From JAGOEF01 sp964511665 (GTDB taxonomy: Bacteria > Bacteroidota > Bacteroidia > Bacteroidales > ML635J-15), in contig CAZEHA010000001.1 in the NCBI GenBank assembly GCA_964511665.1, forward strand, positions 62,001-126,000: 64,000 nt of DNA, given 5' to 3'. Each line of letters starts with the position of its first letter. The stretch's first letter is position 1. A program made the translations under genes and the position numbers. Positions 49,721 through 59,350 of this stretch are shown here, piece after piece. The notes beneath the pieces are model-generated. The model ran no database searches. It saw only the letters and a list, made by a program, of their open reading frames with translations, and was not told the origin of the DNA.

Positions 49721-51529
49721 TTAGCTGCCTGCATTTCGCTGACGCTTACGTTCGTTTTCGTCGAGCAGTATTTTGCGTAATCTCATTGCCTTGGGTGTAA
49801 TCTCAAGATACTCGTCGCCTTGAATGTATTCCATGTTCTCTTCGAGTGACATTTTCACTGCAGGCGCAATCATAATTTTTGCATCGGAGCCCGAAGCCCG
49901 TACATTCGTAAGTTTTTTTGTATGGGTAAGATTAACGCCAATATCGTCGGAGCGGTTGTTTTCGCCAACAATTTGACCTGCATAAATGCTTTCGCCTGCT
50001 TCTACAAAAAACTTTCCACGATCTTGCAATTTATTCAGTGAATAAGGTATAACCTGTCCTGTTTCGATGGCAATTAGTGAACCATTTCTACGGCTTCCTA
50101 TTTCGCCTTTCCAGGCTTCGAACGCATGAAAACGGTGTGCAATCACAGCCTCTCCTTCGGTGGCGGTTAACATTGGGTTCGTAAGCCCAATCATTCCCCT
50201 CATGGGTATTTTGAACTCGAGAACCAATCGATCTGACTTTGGAGTCATGCTCAGCATTTCAGCTTTTCGTTTACTTACTATTTCGATAACTTTCCCCGAA
50301 AACTCTTCGGGCACTATTACGGTAAGCAATTCAACGGGCTCATGTACTTCGCCATTAATCTTTCGCAACACCACTTTGGGCTGGCCCAACTGAAATTCGT
50401 AACCTTCGCGCCGCATGGTTTCAACCAGTATCGACAGATGAAGTACTCCCCTGCCATAAACCATTAGTTTCTCGGGAGAATCGGTCTCTTCGATGCGCAT
50501 GGCAAGATTCTTTTCTATTTCGCGATAGAGTCGTTCGCGCAAATGACGAGAAGTAACATATATGCCTTCCTTTCCAAAAAACGGAGAATTGTTTATGGTA
50601 AACAACATACTCATAGTGGGTTCGTCTACATGAATACGCTTGAGTGCTTCAGGATTCTCGATATCGGCAACGGTATCGCCAATATCGAAGCCTTCGAGAC
50701 CCATTATGGCTACAATTTCACCGTTTTCTACGGGTGTTTTAATCTTCTCTTTGCCTAAGCCTTCAAATAGGTACAATTCTTTTATGGTCGAAATACTGTT
50801 TTCGCCGTTTTGCGACATCACCATTACCTGTTTCCCCATTTGTATGCTTCCGCGAATCACCCTGCCCACAGCAATACGTCCGAGATACGACGAATAGTCG
50901 AGCGATGAAATCTGCATTTGAAGGGCTCCCGGATTATCTTTAGGCTCGGGTATGTGTTTAATAATTGTATCAAGAAGCCAGGTTACATCGTGCCCCGGCG
51001 TATTCCAGTCGTTAGCCATCCACCCCTCTTTCGAAGAACCATATACCGTGGGAAAATCGAGTTGCCATTCTTCGGCGTCGAGACTGCACATTAAATCGAA
51101 TATCTGCTCTTGAACCACCTCGGGCTGACAATTGGGTTTGTCGACCTTATTGATAACCACAATGGGCTTCAACTTAAGTTCAAGTGCTTTCTGCAGTACA
51201 AAACGGGTTTGAGGCATTGGCCCCTCGAAAGCATCTACCAATAACAATACACCATCGGCCATGCTGAGTACTCGCTCAACTTCTCCACCAAAGTCGGTGT
51301 GACCGGGTGTGTCGATGATGTTGATTTTTACTCCCTTGTACCGAACCGATACGTTTTTTGAGAGAATGGTAATTCCTCGTTCGCGTTCCAGATCATTCGA
51401 ATCGAGAATTAGATCGTTTACCTCCTGATTGTCGCGAAACAAACGCACCTGATGTAAAATGCGATCGACAAGGGTTGTTTTTCCGTGATCGACGTGTGCA
51501 ATTATTGCGACATTTCTGATATTCTTCAT
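49721..51529 (-). CDS. typA: Ribosome-binding GTPase TypA/BipA
   Basis: 602 residues; translational GTPase helping 50S assembly, especially at low temperature or stress. G1 IAHVDHGKTTLVD, G3 IDTPGHTDFG, G4 NKVDKP, then domain II, EF-G-like domains III and V, and the specific C-terminal domain (GRNGSLIAIETGQVIPYSLNKLQDRGKFFVEAGESIYAGQIVGENNR region). Its promoter region is shared with the divergent lipoprotein gene. Confidence 0.97.
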   Translation of the reverse strand: MKNIRNVAIIAHVDHGKTTLVDRILHQVRLFRDNQEVNDLILDSNDLERERGITILSKNVSVRYKGVKINIIDTPGHTDFGGEVERVLSMADGVLLLVDAFEGPMPQTRFVLQKALELKLKPIVVINKVDKPNCQPEVVQEQIFDLMCSLDAEEWQLDFPTVYGSSKEGWMANDWNTPGHDVTWLLDTIIKHIPEPKDNPGALQMQISSLDYSSYLGRIAVGRVIRGSIQMGKQVMVMSQNGENSISTIKELYLFEGLGKEKIKTPVENGEIVAIMGLEGFDIGDTVADIENPEALKRIHVDEPTMSMLFTINNSPFFGKEGIYVTSRHLRERLYREIEKNLAMRIEETDSPEKLMVYGRGVLHLSILVETMRREGYEFQLGQPKVVLRKINGEVHEPVELLTVIVPEEFSGKVIEIVSKRKAEMLSMTPKSDRLVLEFKIPMRGMIGLTNPMLTATEGEAVIAHRFHAFEAWKGEIGSRRNGSLIAIETGQVIPYSLNKLQDRGKFFVEAGESIYAGQIVGENNRSDDIGVNLTHTKKLTNVRASGSDAKIMIAPAVKMSLEENMEYIQGDEYLEITPKAMRLRKILLDENERKRQRNAGS

Positions 51530-51557
51530 TAGTATTACTCAAATTAATAGCGGGGGG

Positions 51558-51565
51558 CAAATGTA
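51558..51565 (-). promoter_or_regulatory. Putative -7 box for typA
   Basis: On the minus strand TACATTTG is an exact consensus match, 28 bases before the typA ATG. The -33 element is weak. Confidence 0.45.
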
Positions 51566-51615
51566 CATTCAAATTTTTTAATAATAGCCTATAAATGCGG
51601 GCAATATTTATTTTG

Positions 51616-51623
51616 TACCTTTG
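51616..51623 (+). promoter_or_regulatory. Putative -7 box for the lipoprotein gene
   Basis: TACCTTTG is an exact consensus match, 41 bases before the ATG at 51665. No clear -33 TTTG at 19-20 bases. Confidence 0.45.
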
Positions 51624-51664
51624 TTATTATAAAAGCAAAAACCTACTCTCACAATTTTGCAACT

Positions 51665-52324
51665 ATGAAAACATGGAATACACGCATCGTCATCATTCTG
51701 TTTGCAACAATACTTCTGCTTGGCCTGCAATGCTCCGAGCCTAATGGCAATTCTGAAACAGGCCTTTCGTACACGGTGATCGACAAAAAATTTATATTAC
51801 TGCGCAATCCCGAGCTTATCAGAAGTTCCAACGACGCCATTTCTAATCATGTCGACAGTATTTTGTCGGGTTTGATAGATGTGTCGTTTATCTCTACGGG
51901 ACAACAAAAAATGAGTCTTGGCGAAAATTTACACATTGCTTTCGAAATTATCGATTTGAAACCATTTAACCCACAGGGCCTACCCGAAAGCTTCGATTCT
52001 TTAGCAGCGCGTGTTATACCATTGTCGGTTGAGATACTTGATAACTCCGGCTATGGTTACCCCGACGCACTTAATCAAGATGATATAATCGACGACAATG
52101 GCAATTGGAGCAGCCAAACCTTGGTGCTTGGCACCTTTGCCGGAGCCGGGCAATTTAATGGGCAGGGCGAAAAATACCTTGCTTTCAGGTTTCAACGTAA
52201 CGGTGGATACCAATATGGTTACATACGACTGTATTGCAGCGAGCACAACGACACCTTGCACATTGTGGAATATGCCTGGAACCGAAAAAAGAACAGCCGG
52301 ATCAGGGCCGGACAACAAAATTAA
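51665..52324 (+). CDS. Lipoprotein of unknown function
   Basis: 219 residues. Lipoprotein signal with lipobox LLGLQC (RIVIILFATILLLGLQC), so membrane-anchored. The mature part is predicted mostly beta: KKFILLRNPELI, LHIAFEIIDLKPFNP, VIPLSVEILDNSGYGYPD and a final YLAFRFQRNGGYQYGYIRLYCSEHNDTLHIVEYAWNRKKNSRIRAGQ. The last part, with WIxxx-like strands ending in an ordinary basic tail, resembles the C-terminal strands of small secreted Bacteroidota proteins (GYIRL motif), but I know no named family. It stands between typA (divergent) and a TauE-like gene (convergent). Confidence 0.7.
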   Translation: MKTWNTRIVIILFATILLLGLQCSEPNGNSETGLSYTVIDKKFILLRNPELIRSSNDAISNHVDSILSGLIDVSFISTGQQKMSLGENLHIAFEIIDLKPFNPQGLPESFDSLAARVIPLSVEILDNSGYGYPDALNQDDIIDDNGNWSSQTLVLGTFAGAGQFNGQGEKYLAFRFQRNGGYQYGYIRLYCSEHNDTLHIVEYAWNRKKNSRIRAGQQN

Positions 52325-52332
52325 TGCACCGG

Positions 52333-53109
52333 CTATATAAGACCCATAGCCAATGCAACTGCCAGCAATATTAAAAGAATTGCTACGGTAATTTGCACAA
52401 ATTTCAGCGTAATTTTTTTAAGTAGTTTTTTCCCTACAACAGCACCTGCAATTGCGGCCAGTGTTGCGGCCAGTAAAAGGGGAATGTTGTCGCCAAGCTG
52501 TGCATCCGAAAAACGGGAAGCATATACCGAAAGGCGGGTAATATCGATGAAGCAGGCAATAACAACACCGGTAGCAATAAAGCTTTCTTTTGTGAGTCCG
52601 CTTTTTACCAGAAAAGCACTGCGTATGGCTCCTTGCATCCCCGACAAACCTCCAAGAAAACCACTAAGCAAGCCTCCGACAATAAGGCTGTTTCGTTTTA
52701 TTTGAATATTGCGGAATAAGGGCAAAAACTCGCTAAGAGCAAATCCCAGCATGAGCAGTGCCACAATAAAATTGAGTGGGCTTACCGAGAAAGTGTGGCT
52801 AAACAGGGTATAGGAATATAAGTGCGAAGAATACGATAATGAGATTAAAACCCATGCACCCAAAAAAGAAGCGAGAACCGCTGCAATGCCGAAGCGAATC
52901 AAAACTTGTTTGCTGGCTTTGCGACCTATAAGCAGGAGTTTAACAATGTTGTTGGCAAAGTGTACTAATCCGGTAAAAGCAATAGCCGCCTCAAGCGGAA
53001 AGAATATTGCAAACACTGGCATTAAAAGAGTTCCCAAGCCAAATCCCGAGAAAAATGTAAGCAGCGAGGCAATTAAAGCTACCAGACATATTACAATGTA
53101 TTCAATCAT
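52333..53109 (-). CDS. TSUP-family (TauE/SafE) membrane transporter
   Basis: 258 residues, about eight membrane segments. Two-fold repeated TauE/SafE pattern: ALIASLLTFFSGFGLGTLLMPVFAIFFPLEAAIAFTGLVHFANNIVKLLLIGRKA in the first half and GGLLSGFLGGLSGMQGAIRSAFLVKSG in the second. Family members export sulfite, sulfolactate or similar anions, or import them; the substrate is not known here. It starts 3 bases after aroK and closes the parE-parC-aroK run. Confidence 0.87.
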   Translation of the reverse strand: MIEYIVICLVALIASLLTFFSGFGLGTLLMPVFAIFFPLEAAIAFTGLVHFANNIVKLLLIGRKASKQVLIRFGIAAVLASFLGAWVLISLSYSSHLYSYTLFSHTFSVSPLNFIVALLMLGFALSEFLPLFRNIQIKRNSLIVGGLLSGFLGGLSGMQGAIRSAFLVKSGLTKESFIATGVVIACFIDITRLSVYASRFSDAQLGDNIPLLLAATLAAIAGAVVGKKLLKKITLKFVQITVAILLILLAVALAMGLI

Positions 53110-53112
53110 AGT

Positions 53113-53646
53113 TTATGAATCTGATTTATCGCTGTCAACAATAATCTTGCTTATTTGCTCTAATGGTTTTTTGCAGCCATCTACAATAAAGTGAGCTTTT
53201 AGGTAGTAGGGCTCCCGCTGTTGCAGCATCAGTGCTATATGGCTACTCAGGTCGCCGGGTGCAATATTCGCCAGCAGGGGGCGGGGTTTCCGTGCCCTTA
53301 TCAGCCGTTGAGCAAGGGCTTCGGCTCTCATCGAAATATAAATACTGATACCCGTTGCATTAATCATGTTGATGTTATCGTGAAAGCAGGCAGTGCCACC
53401 CCCTGTAGCCATTACAAAATGAGGTAGTGTTAATAGTTTTTTTAGTACTGTATGCTCAATTTCTCTGAATAGGGGCTCACCCCATTTATTAATCAGCACC
53501 TCTATTGTTTGCCCCGTTTCAATCTCAATAGCCTCATCAAGGTCAATAAAGGGCATATCGAATTTTTTTGCAATTTTTTTACCAAGTCGGGTTTTCCCAC
53601 ATCCGGCAAATCCTATGAGGAATATGCTATGCCGCACATTATTCAA
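53113..53646 (-). CDS. aroK: Shikimate kinase
   Basis: 177 residues; phosphorylates shikimate in aromatic amino acid synthesis. P-loop IGFAGCGKTRLGKKIA (Walker A 12-19), the shikimate-binding DLDEAIE and F-R-E-I-E segments (PLFREIEHTVL), the VMATGGGTAC glycine motif, and the lid R-x-R-P in ARKPRPLL. The length is normal. The start overlaps the parC stop by 8 bases. Confidence 0.95.
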   Translation of the reverse strand: MNNVRHSIFLIGFAGCGKTRLGKKIAKKFDMPFIDLDEAIEIETGQTIEVLINKWGEPLFREIEHTVLKKLLTLPHFVMATGGGTACFHDNINMINATGISIYISMRAEALAQRLIRARKPRPLLANIAPGDLSSHIALMLQQREPYYLKAHFIVDGCKKPLEQISKIIVDSDKSDS

Positions 53647-56365
53647 AGTCGAGGCTCATTTGTTGCACATCGTCGCCGGCCTTATCGAGGCCTCCGCTGT
53701 CTTTGGGTTTCGATTGGGGCTTCTTAATTACAGGAGCCTCTGTAGTGTCTTCGTCCGGCTCCCCCACAACATTTTCGTTTAGTTCAGAAAGATCATCCTC
53801 TTCTTCGTCGCCCTTATCGTTTTCAGGAATTTCTTTTTCGATAGGCTCAATAAAAGCTGCCTTCTCTATTTCGAAGCTAGAGATACGCTTGCCCTTTGCT
53901 TTAACGCCTTTTACGGCAATAAATTCCTCAACGTCGATGAATTCTGCCGGACGTGCTGCATGTTTACCACCAAAAAGCACCTCTATCTGTGGAAATGTGT
54001 CATCGTTCAGCATCACCAGATACGAGCCTTCGGTTTCGGGCAAATAGTAGGTTTCTTTGTTACACTCCTCAAACTGAAACCTTTTCAGATATAAGTATCC
54101 CTGCTCGGCGTCAAAATATATGGCCGACCACACCTTTAAAGGCTCATACTTTTGAATGAGCATAATCGACTCGTTGTAGTGGTTCGACAAGTCGAAGTTA
54201 GTAAGCACATAGCTGCCACGTTTGCTAACCACCAAAATTTTATCGTCGCCTTCAAACTCGCCCAGATAATTGCCCCTGCCATCGGCATTCAGCCTGAGCA
54301 CCTCTTCATCGAACCATATTTTGCGCCCACCCAGGGTAGAAACCCCTTCTTCTTTAAGAACAATTTTAAAAATGTCGTTTTTGCTGAGCAAATTACCTAT
54401 TGAATTGCGCCCTTTTATGGCTATATCTTTAAAATCTGTTTCGAAAAACAACTTACGCAATTTCGGTTTTGGCTTCAGATTTACCTTTATAACTTCGGCT
54501 TCGCCATTGGGATTCGCCGTAAAGTAAACCACCTTCGACCCGGGTTCGCCTTTGCTAAGGTCGTATTCTTTATCGCGGTTTATGCCTGTTACGGCAAAGC
54601 GTTTAATAAAGTAATTGCCATATTTTCCGTCGCGATACACCACATTGTATATGGTTCGGGCATCATTCTTCTTAAACACATCGATATGGATAATGTCTTT
54701 ACCGAAAAATGCCTTGTCGCTCACTTTCGAAATGGTATATTTTCCGTCGCGCCGAAATACAATAATATCGTCGATATCGGAACATTCACACACAAACTCG
54801 TCTTTTTTCAGGCCTGTACCGGCAAATCCTTCTTTACGGTCGACATACAATTTTTCGTTGGCTACCGCTACATTCGATGTGTCGATAACATCGAAACTTC
54901 TGATTTCGGTTTTGCGCTCGCGGCCTTTACCATATTTAGCCTTAATGTGGGTGTAGTAATTAATGGCATATGTGGTAAGATGCTCTAAATTGTAAATTAC
55001 CTCTTCAATCTGCCCTTCTATGGCAATCATTTCTTCTTCGGCTTTATCGGCGTTATAGCGAATAATGCGCTTCATTTTAATCTCGAGCAGTTTCAGCAGG
55101 TCGTCGCGGGTAACTTCGCGCCTAAACAGTTTTTCCGATAGTTGTGCTTTTTCGCCGATAAAGTCTACAGCCTCATCGTTGTTTTGAGAGTTTTCGTAGG
55201 CTTTTTCTTTGTAGATTCGCTTCTCGATAAACCAGCGTTCCAGCGACATGCTGTGCCATTGTTCTTCGAGTTCGCGTTTGCGTATAAGCAATTCTTGTTT
55301 CAGTAACTCAACTGTGTTATAAACCGAAGCCTGCAGCATTTCGGAAACGCCCATAAAGCGGGGTTTGTCTTCTTCGATAACACAAGAGTTGGGCGAAATA
55401 GACACTTCGCATTTGGTAAAGGCATACAGGGCATCGATGGTTTTATCGGTAGAAACGCCCGAAGGCAGGTGAATAATTATTTCCACCTTCGATGCAGTGT
55501 TGTCGTCGATGCGCTTTATTTTAATCTTTTCTTTTTCGTTGGCCTGAATAATACTTTCGATTATCGATGAGGTATTTTCTCCAAATGGGATTTCGGTAAT
55601 CGAGAGCGTTTTGTTATCGATTTTCACAATGCGTGCTCTCACACGCACCCTTCCCCCTCTCAAGCCATCGTTATATTTCGACACATCGATTAATCCGCCG
55701 GTAATAAAATCGGGAAACAGCTCAATTGTTTCGTTTCTCAAAGTAGCCACACAAGCATCGATGAGCTCGTTGAAATTATGAGGTAGTATTTTTGAAGCCA
55801 GTCCTACGGCAATACCTTCGACCCCTTGAGCAAGCAGAAGCGGAAATTTCACGGGCAGGGTAATTGGCTCTTTGTTTCTGCCGTCGTACGACGATTTCCA
55901 GAAGGTAGTTTTTGGATTAAACACCACTTCGAGTGCAAATTTTGAGAGTCGGGCTTCAATATATCGGGGCGCTGCTGCCGAATCGCCGGTGTAAATATTG
56001 CCCCAATTGCCTTGCATGTCGATAAGTAATTCTTTCTGACCCAGTTGCACCAGAGCATCGCCTATCGATGTATCGCCATGCGGATGATATTTCATGCTGT
56101 GCCCGATAATATTGGCCACCTTGTTGTAGCGTCCATCGTCGAGTTCCTTCATCGAGTGCAGAATACGCCGCTGTACGGGTTTTAAACCATCGTACACATG
56201 TGGCACGGCTCTCTCGAGAATTACATACGAAGCATAATCGAGGAACCAGTCCTGATACATTCCCGTGAGTTTGGTTAATTGCAGTTCGGGAGCATGAACA
56301 TCGGCAGAGGCATCGTCGTTTACTTCGAAATCGTCGAATTCGGATGTATTATCGGGTGTACTCAT
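53639..56365 (-). CDS. parC: DNA topoisomerase IV subunit A
   Basis: 908 residues; cuts and rejoins DNA, decatenating sister chromosomes together with ParE. Active-site tyrosine Y135 in SAAAPRYIEARLSKFA. N-terminal DGLKPVQRRILHSM, and YHPHGDTSIGDALV at 93-107. The C-terminal half contains beta-pinwheel-like segments (FVCECSDIDDIIVFRRDGKYTISKVSDKAFFG) and an acidic tail of about 70 residues. Gene order parE-parC with a 30-base gap; the Bacteroidota-type subunit that lacks a full GyrA-box. A gyrA identity is less likely because of this pairing. Confidence 0.93.
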   Translation of the reverse strand: MSTPDNTSEFDDFEVNDDASADVHAPELQLTKLTGMYQDWFLDYASYVILERAVPHVYDGLKPVQRRILHSMKELDDGRYNKVANIIGHSMKYHPHGDTSIGDALVQLGQKELLIDMQGNWGNIYTGDSAAAPRYIEARLSKFALEVVFNPKTTFWKSSYDGRNKEPITLPVKFPLLLAQGVEGIAVGLASKILPHNFNELIDACVATLRNETIELFPDFITGGLIDVSKYNDGLRGGRVRVRARIVKIDNKTLSITEIPFGENTSSIIESIIQANEKEKIKIKRIDDNTASKVEIIIHLPSGVSTDKTIDALYAFTKCEVSISPNSCVIEEDKPRFMGVSEMLQASVYNTVELLKQELLIRKRELEEQWHSMSLERWFIEKRIYKEKAYENSQNNDEAVDFIGEKAQLSEKLFRREVTRDDLLKLLEIKMKRIIRYNADKAEEEMIAIEGQIEEVIYNLEHLTTYAINYYTHIKAKYGKGRERKTEIRSFDVIDTSNVAVANEKLYVDRKEGFAGTGLKKDEFVCECSDIDDIIVFRRDGKYTISKVSDKAFFGKDIIHIDVFKKNDARTIYNVVYRDGKYGNYFIKRFAVTGINRDKEYDLSKGEPGSKVVYFTANPNGEAEVIKVNLKPKPKLRKLFFETDFKDIAIKGRNSIGNLLSKNDIFKIVLKEEGVSTLGGRKIWFDEEVLRLNADGRGNYLGEFEGDDKILVVSKRGSYVLTNFDLSNHYNESIMLIQKYEPLKVWSAIYFDAEQGYLYLKRFQFEECNKETYYLPETEGSYLVMLNDDTFPQIEVLFGGKHAARPAEFIDVEEFIAVKGVKAKGKRISSFEIEKAAFIEPIEKEIPENDKGDEEEDDLSELNENVVGEPDEDTTEAPVIKKPQSKPKDSGGLDKAGDDVQQMSLDFE

Positions 56366-56395
56366 TCTCTATTTTCTGTTCCGGTTTCTAACTCG

Positions 56396-58234
56396 TTATA
56401 CTTTTTGCAAATCTTCCTCAATCCTTAGGTTGTCGATAATGAAATTCTGACGTTCGTAGGTGTTTTTTCCCATATAAAATTCAAGCAGGTCGTGAATGGC
56501 ATCGGCCTTGCTCAAACTAACCGGTTCCAGACGAATGTTTTTGTCGATAAAATTTTTAAACTCATCGGGCGATATTTCTCCCAAGCCTTTAAATCGGGTT
56601 ATTTCGGGATTGTTTTTTAGTTTGGCAATGGCTTTTTGCTTTTCGTTTTCGTCGTAGCAATAAATGGTCTCTTGTTTGTTTCTAACTCTGAACAGCGGTG
56701 TTTGTAAAATGAATAGATGACCATTGCGAATCAGTTCGGGGAAAAACTGCAGAAAAAAAGTAATAAGCAGCAGTCGTATATGCATCCCGTCGACGTCGGC
56801 ATCGGTGGCAATTACCACATTGCGATAGCGCAGGTTCTCAATTCCATCTTCAATATTAAGAGCGGCCTGCAGCAGGTTGAATTCTTCGTTTTCGTACACT
56901 ACTTTTTTGCTTTTACCGTAGGTGTTCAGTGGTTTTCCTCTCAAGCTGAAAACGGCCTGCGTAGCCACCTCGCGCGATTTTGTGATACTACCGCTGGCAG
57001 AATCGCCCTCTGTAATAAAAATTGTGGTTTCGTAACGCAATTCGTGGTCGGTGTTGTAGTGTACCCGGCAATCGCGCAGGTTTTTATTGTGCAAACTCAC
57101 CTTTTTTGCTCTCTCTTTCGATATTTTTTTAATGTCGGCAATGGCCTTGCGGTCTTTTTCGGAGGAAATAATTTTTTTAAGAATTACATCGGCAACATCG
57201 GCGTTTTTATGCAGATAGTTATCGAGATTGCTTTTTACAAAATCGTTAATAAACTTAGAAATACTGATTCCGTTGGGAACCATGTCGCGCGAACCCAGTT
57301 TTGTTTTTGTTTGTGATTCAAAAATGGGTTCTTCTACCCGCAAGCTTATTGCAGCAATAATCGACTGCCTGATATCGGCATTATCAAAATCTTTTTTAAA
57401 AAATTCCTTTATGGTTTTTACGTATGCTTCGCGAAAAGCCGACAGGTGTGTACCTCCCTGAGTGGTGTGCTGTCCGTTCACAAAAGCATAATACTCTTCG
57501 TTGTATTGATTGGAGTGGGTAAAAGCAATTTCGATATCTTCGCCTTTGAAATGAACGATAGGATAAAGCACCTCGCTGTTTATATTATCGTTGAGAAGGT
57601 CGAGCAATCCGTTTTTCGAAATATAGCGTTGTCCGTTGAAGTAAATAGCAAGCCCTGCGTTCAGAAAAACGTAGTTTTTTATCATGTTTTCAACAACATC
57701 GGGGCGATAATGAAACGAGGGAAACAGTTCTTGGTCGGGAGTAAAAACCACCAGCGTTCCGTTTTGTTCGCCAGAAGATTCGAGAGGAAAGTCCTGAATC
57801 AAAATGCCTTTTTCGAACAAGGCTTCCTTTTTTTCCCCTTCGCGGTAGGCTACCACTCTGAAGTGCGACGACAACGCATTCACGGCTTTAACACCGACGC
57901 CGTTAAGACCTACCGATTTTTTGAAAACCTTTGAGTCGTATTTGGCTCCTGTGTTCATTTTCGAAACCACATCGAGCACTTTTCCCAACGGGATACCTCT
58001 GCCATAATCGCGCACACTCACTGAAGCATCGTTGATATTGATTTCTATTTTACTGCCAAAACCCATGGCAAATTCATCGATTGAATTGTCGATAACTTCC
58101 TTAAGCAGAACATAAATACCATCGTCGCGCGAAGTACCATCGCCCAGTTTACCAATATACATGCCGGGGCGCTTGCGCATATGTTCGCGCCATTCCAGCG
58201 TTTTAATCGAGTCTTCAGAATAATTTGCTACCAT
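56396..58234 (-). CDS. parE: DNA topoisomerase IV subunit B
   Basis: 612 residues; ATPase subunit of topoisomerase IV. GHKL ATPase motifs: VIDNSIDEFAMGFG, RDYGRGIPLGKV and VGLNGVGVKAVNALS, with QTKTKLGS. The TOPRIM part has FITEGDSASGSITKSRE and IATDADVDGMHIRLLL, followed by RFKGLGEISPDEF. The short length without the GyrB insert fits ParE. A TATTTTTG box lies at 58268-58261 on the minus strand. Confidence 0.95.
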   Translation of the reverse strand: MVANYSEDSIKTLEWREHMRKRPGMYIGKLGDGTSRDDGIYVLLKEVIDNSIDEFAMGFGSKIEININDASVSVRDYGRGIPLGKVLDVVSKMNTGAKYDSKVFKKSVGLNGVGVKAVNALSSHFRVVAYREGEKKEALFEKGILIQDFPLESSGEQNGTLVVFTPDQELFPSFHYRPDVVENMIKNYVFLNAGLAIYFNGQRYISKNGLLDLLNDNINSEVLYPIVHFKGEDIEIAFTHSNQYNEEYYAFVNGQHTTQGGTHLSAFREAYVKTIKEFFKKDFDNADIRQSIIAAISLRVEEPIFESQTKTKLGSRDMVPNGISISKFINDFVKSNLDNYLHKNADVADVILKKIISSEKDRKAIADIKKISKERAKKVSLHNKNLRDCRVHYNTDHELRYETTIFITEGDSASGSITKSREVATQAVFSLRGKPLNTYGKSKKVVYENEEFNLLQAALNIEDGIENLRYRNVVIATDADVDGMHIRLLLITFFLQFFPELIRNGHLFILQTPLFRVRNKQETIYCYDENEKQKAIAKLKNNPEITRFKGLGEISPDEFKNFIDKNIRLEPVSLSKADAIHDLLEFYMGKNTYERQNFIIDNLRIEEDLQKV

Positions 58235-58260
58235 CAGAACAGTTTAATTCACACGAAGCA

Positions 58261-58268
58261 CAAAAATA
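58261..58268 (-). promoter_or_regulatory. Putative -7 box for the parE-parC-aroK run
   Basis: On the minus strand TATTTTTG matches the consensus exactly, 26 bases ahead of the parE ATG. No clear -33 box. Confidence 0.45.
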
Positions 58269-58397
58269 AGAATTATTAATTGTATACATTGCGCTGCAAG
58301 GAATAGATATTAACAAAACGAGGTTAATATTTTATTGATAAAAAGCATGTTTCCATGTTTTGCACGGTTCATTAAGCTTTTCTCATTAAATTCTGAA

Positions 58398-58405
58398 TAT
58401 ATTTG
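58398..58405 (+). promoter_or_regulatory. Putative -7 box for rsgA
   Basis: TATATTTG matches the consensus exactly, 7 bases before ATG 58413. This argues against the earlier in-frame start at 58335 and suggests a leaderless mRNA. Confidence 0.5.
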
Positions 58406-58412
58406 CTGCAAT

Positions 58413-59348
58413 ATGCTGAAAGGGGTTGTGATAACGAGTTACGGGAAAGTGCAGTTTGTGCGCACCGATACCGGTGTGTATAGGTGTGGCCTTAAAGGAA
58501 ACCTGCGTCGCCTCAACATACGCACCACCAATCCGGTGGCCGTGGGCGACAGGGTGTTGATAGAACTGTCGGGTGACATGCAAGGCCTGATAGTCGAAAT
58601 AGAAGAACGCCGCAATTACATTATACGGCGATCGACCAATTTATCGAAACAAGCCCATGTGCTTGCTGCCAACATCGATATGGTATTGTTGCTGGTTACA
58701 CTGAAACAACCTGTTACTACCACAGTATTTATCGATAGATTTTTGGCAACGGCAGAAGCTTATCGCATCGATGTAACGCTTGTGTTTAACAAAATCGATA
58801 TTTATACACGCAACGAGCTTGAAGCCGTAGCCGAATTGATGGCTTGCTACCACATGGCCGGGTATCGGGTTATAGAAACTTCGGTAACCAAAGGAACCAA
58901 CCTGAACAAGATAAAAGAATTGCTAAACGGAAAAGTCAGTATGATTTCGGGGCACAGCGGTTCGGGCAAATCTTCGATGATAAATGCTCTCGACCCGGGA
59001 CACATGCTTAGTGTTGGCCAAATTTCTGAAATGCATCTTAGCGGCAAGCACACCACATCGTATGCACAGATGCTTGACCTGAGTTTTGGAGGCTCTATTA
59101 TCGACACACCGGGGATTAGAGGTTTTGGATTGATTGACCTTGACAAAGACGAACTATATCACTTTTTTAGGGAAATATTTCGATTTTCGGAACATTGTAA
59201 ATACTACAATTGTAAGCATGTGAATGAACCGGGATGTGCTGTGCTTGCTGCTGTTGAAGAAGGCGAAATTGCCCTTTCGCGATACGAATCGTACCTGAGC
59301 CTGTATCTTGGCGAAGACGACAAGTTCCGTAAAAAAAGTATCGATTAA
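58413..59348 (+). CDS. rsgA: Ribosome small-subunit-dependent GTPase A
   Basis: 311 residues from ATG 58413 (MLKGVVITSYGKVQF). Circularly permuted GTPase that checks late 30S assembly. An N-terminal OB fold is followed by G4 (LVFNKIDIY), then G1 (GHSGSGKSSMINAL) and G3 (DTPGIRGFG), in the permuted order. C-terminal zinc-binding CKYYNCKHVNEPGCAV. The longer frame to 58335 is upstream of the predicted transcription start. Confidence 0.95.
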   Translation: MLKGVVITSYGKVQFVRTDTGVYRCGLKGNLRRLNIRTTNPVAVGDRVLIELSGDMQGLIVEIEERRNYIIRRSTNLSKQAHVLAANIDMVLLLVTLKQPVTTTVFIDRFLATAEAYRIDVTLVFNKIDIYTRNELEAVAELMACYHMAGYRVIETSVTKGTNLNKIKELLNGKVSMISGHSGSGKSSMINALDPGHMLSVGQISEMHLSGKHTTSYAQMLDLSFGGSIIDTPGIRGFGLIDLDKDELYHFFREIFRFSEHCKYYNCKHVNEPGCAVLAAVEEGEIALSRYESYLSLYLGEDDKFRKKSID

Positions 59349-59350
59349 TT

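Noticed and set aside
53639..58234. gyrA/gyrB rather than parC/parE
   Set aside because: Short ParE-like B subunit and the parE-parC order favour topoisomerase IV; gyrase genes are expected elsewhere.
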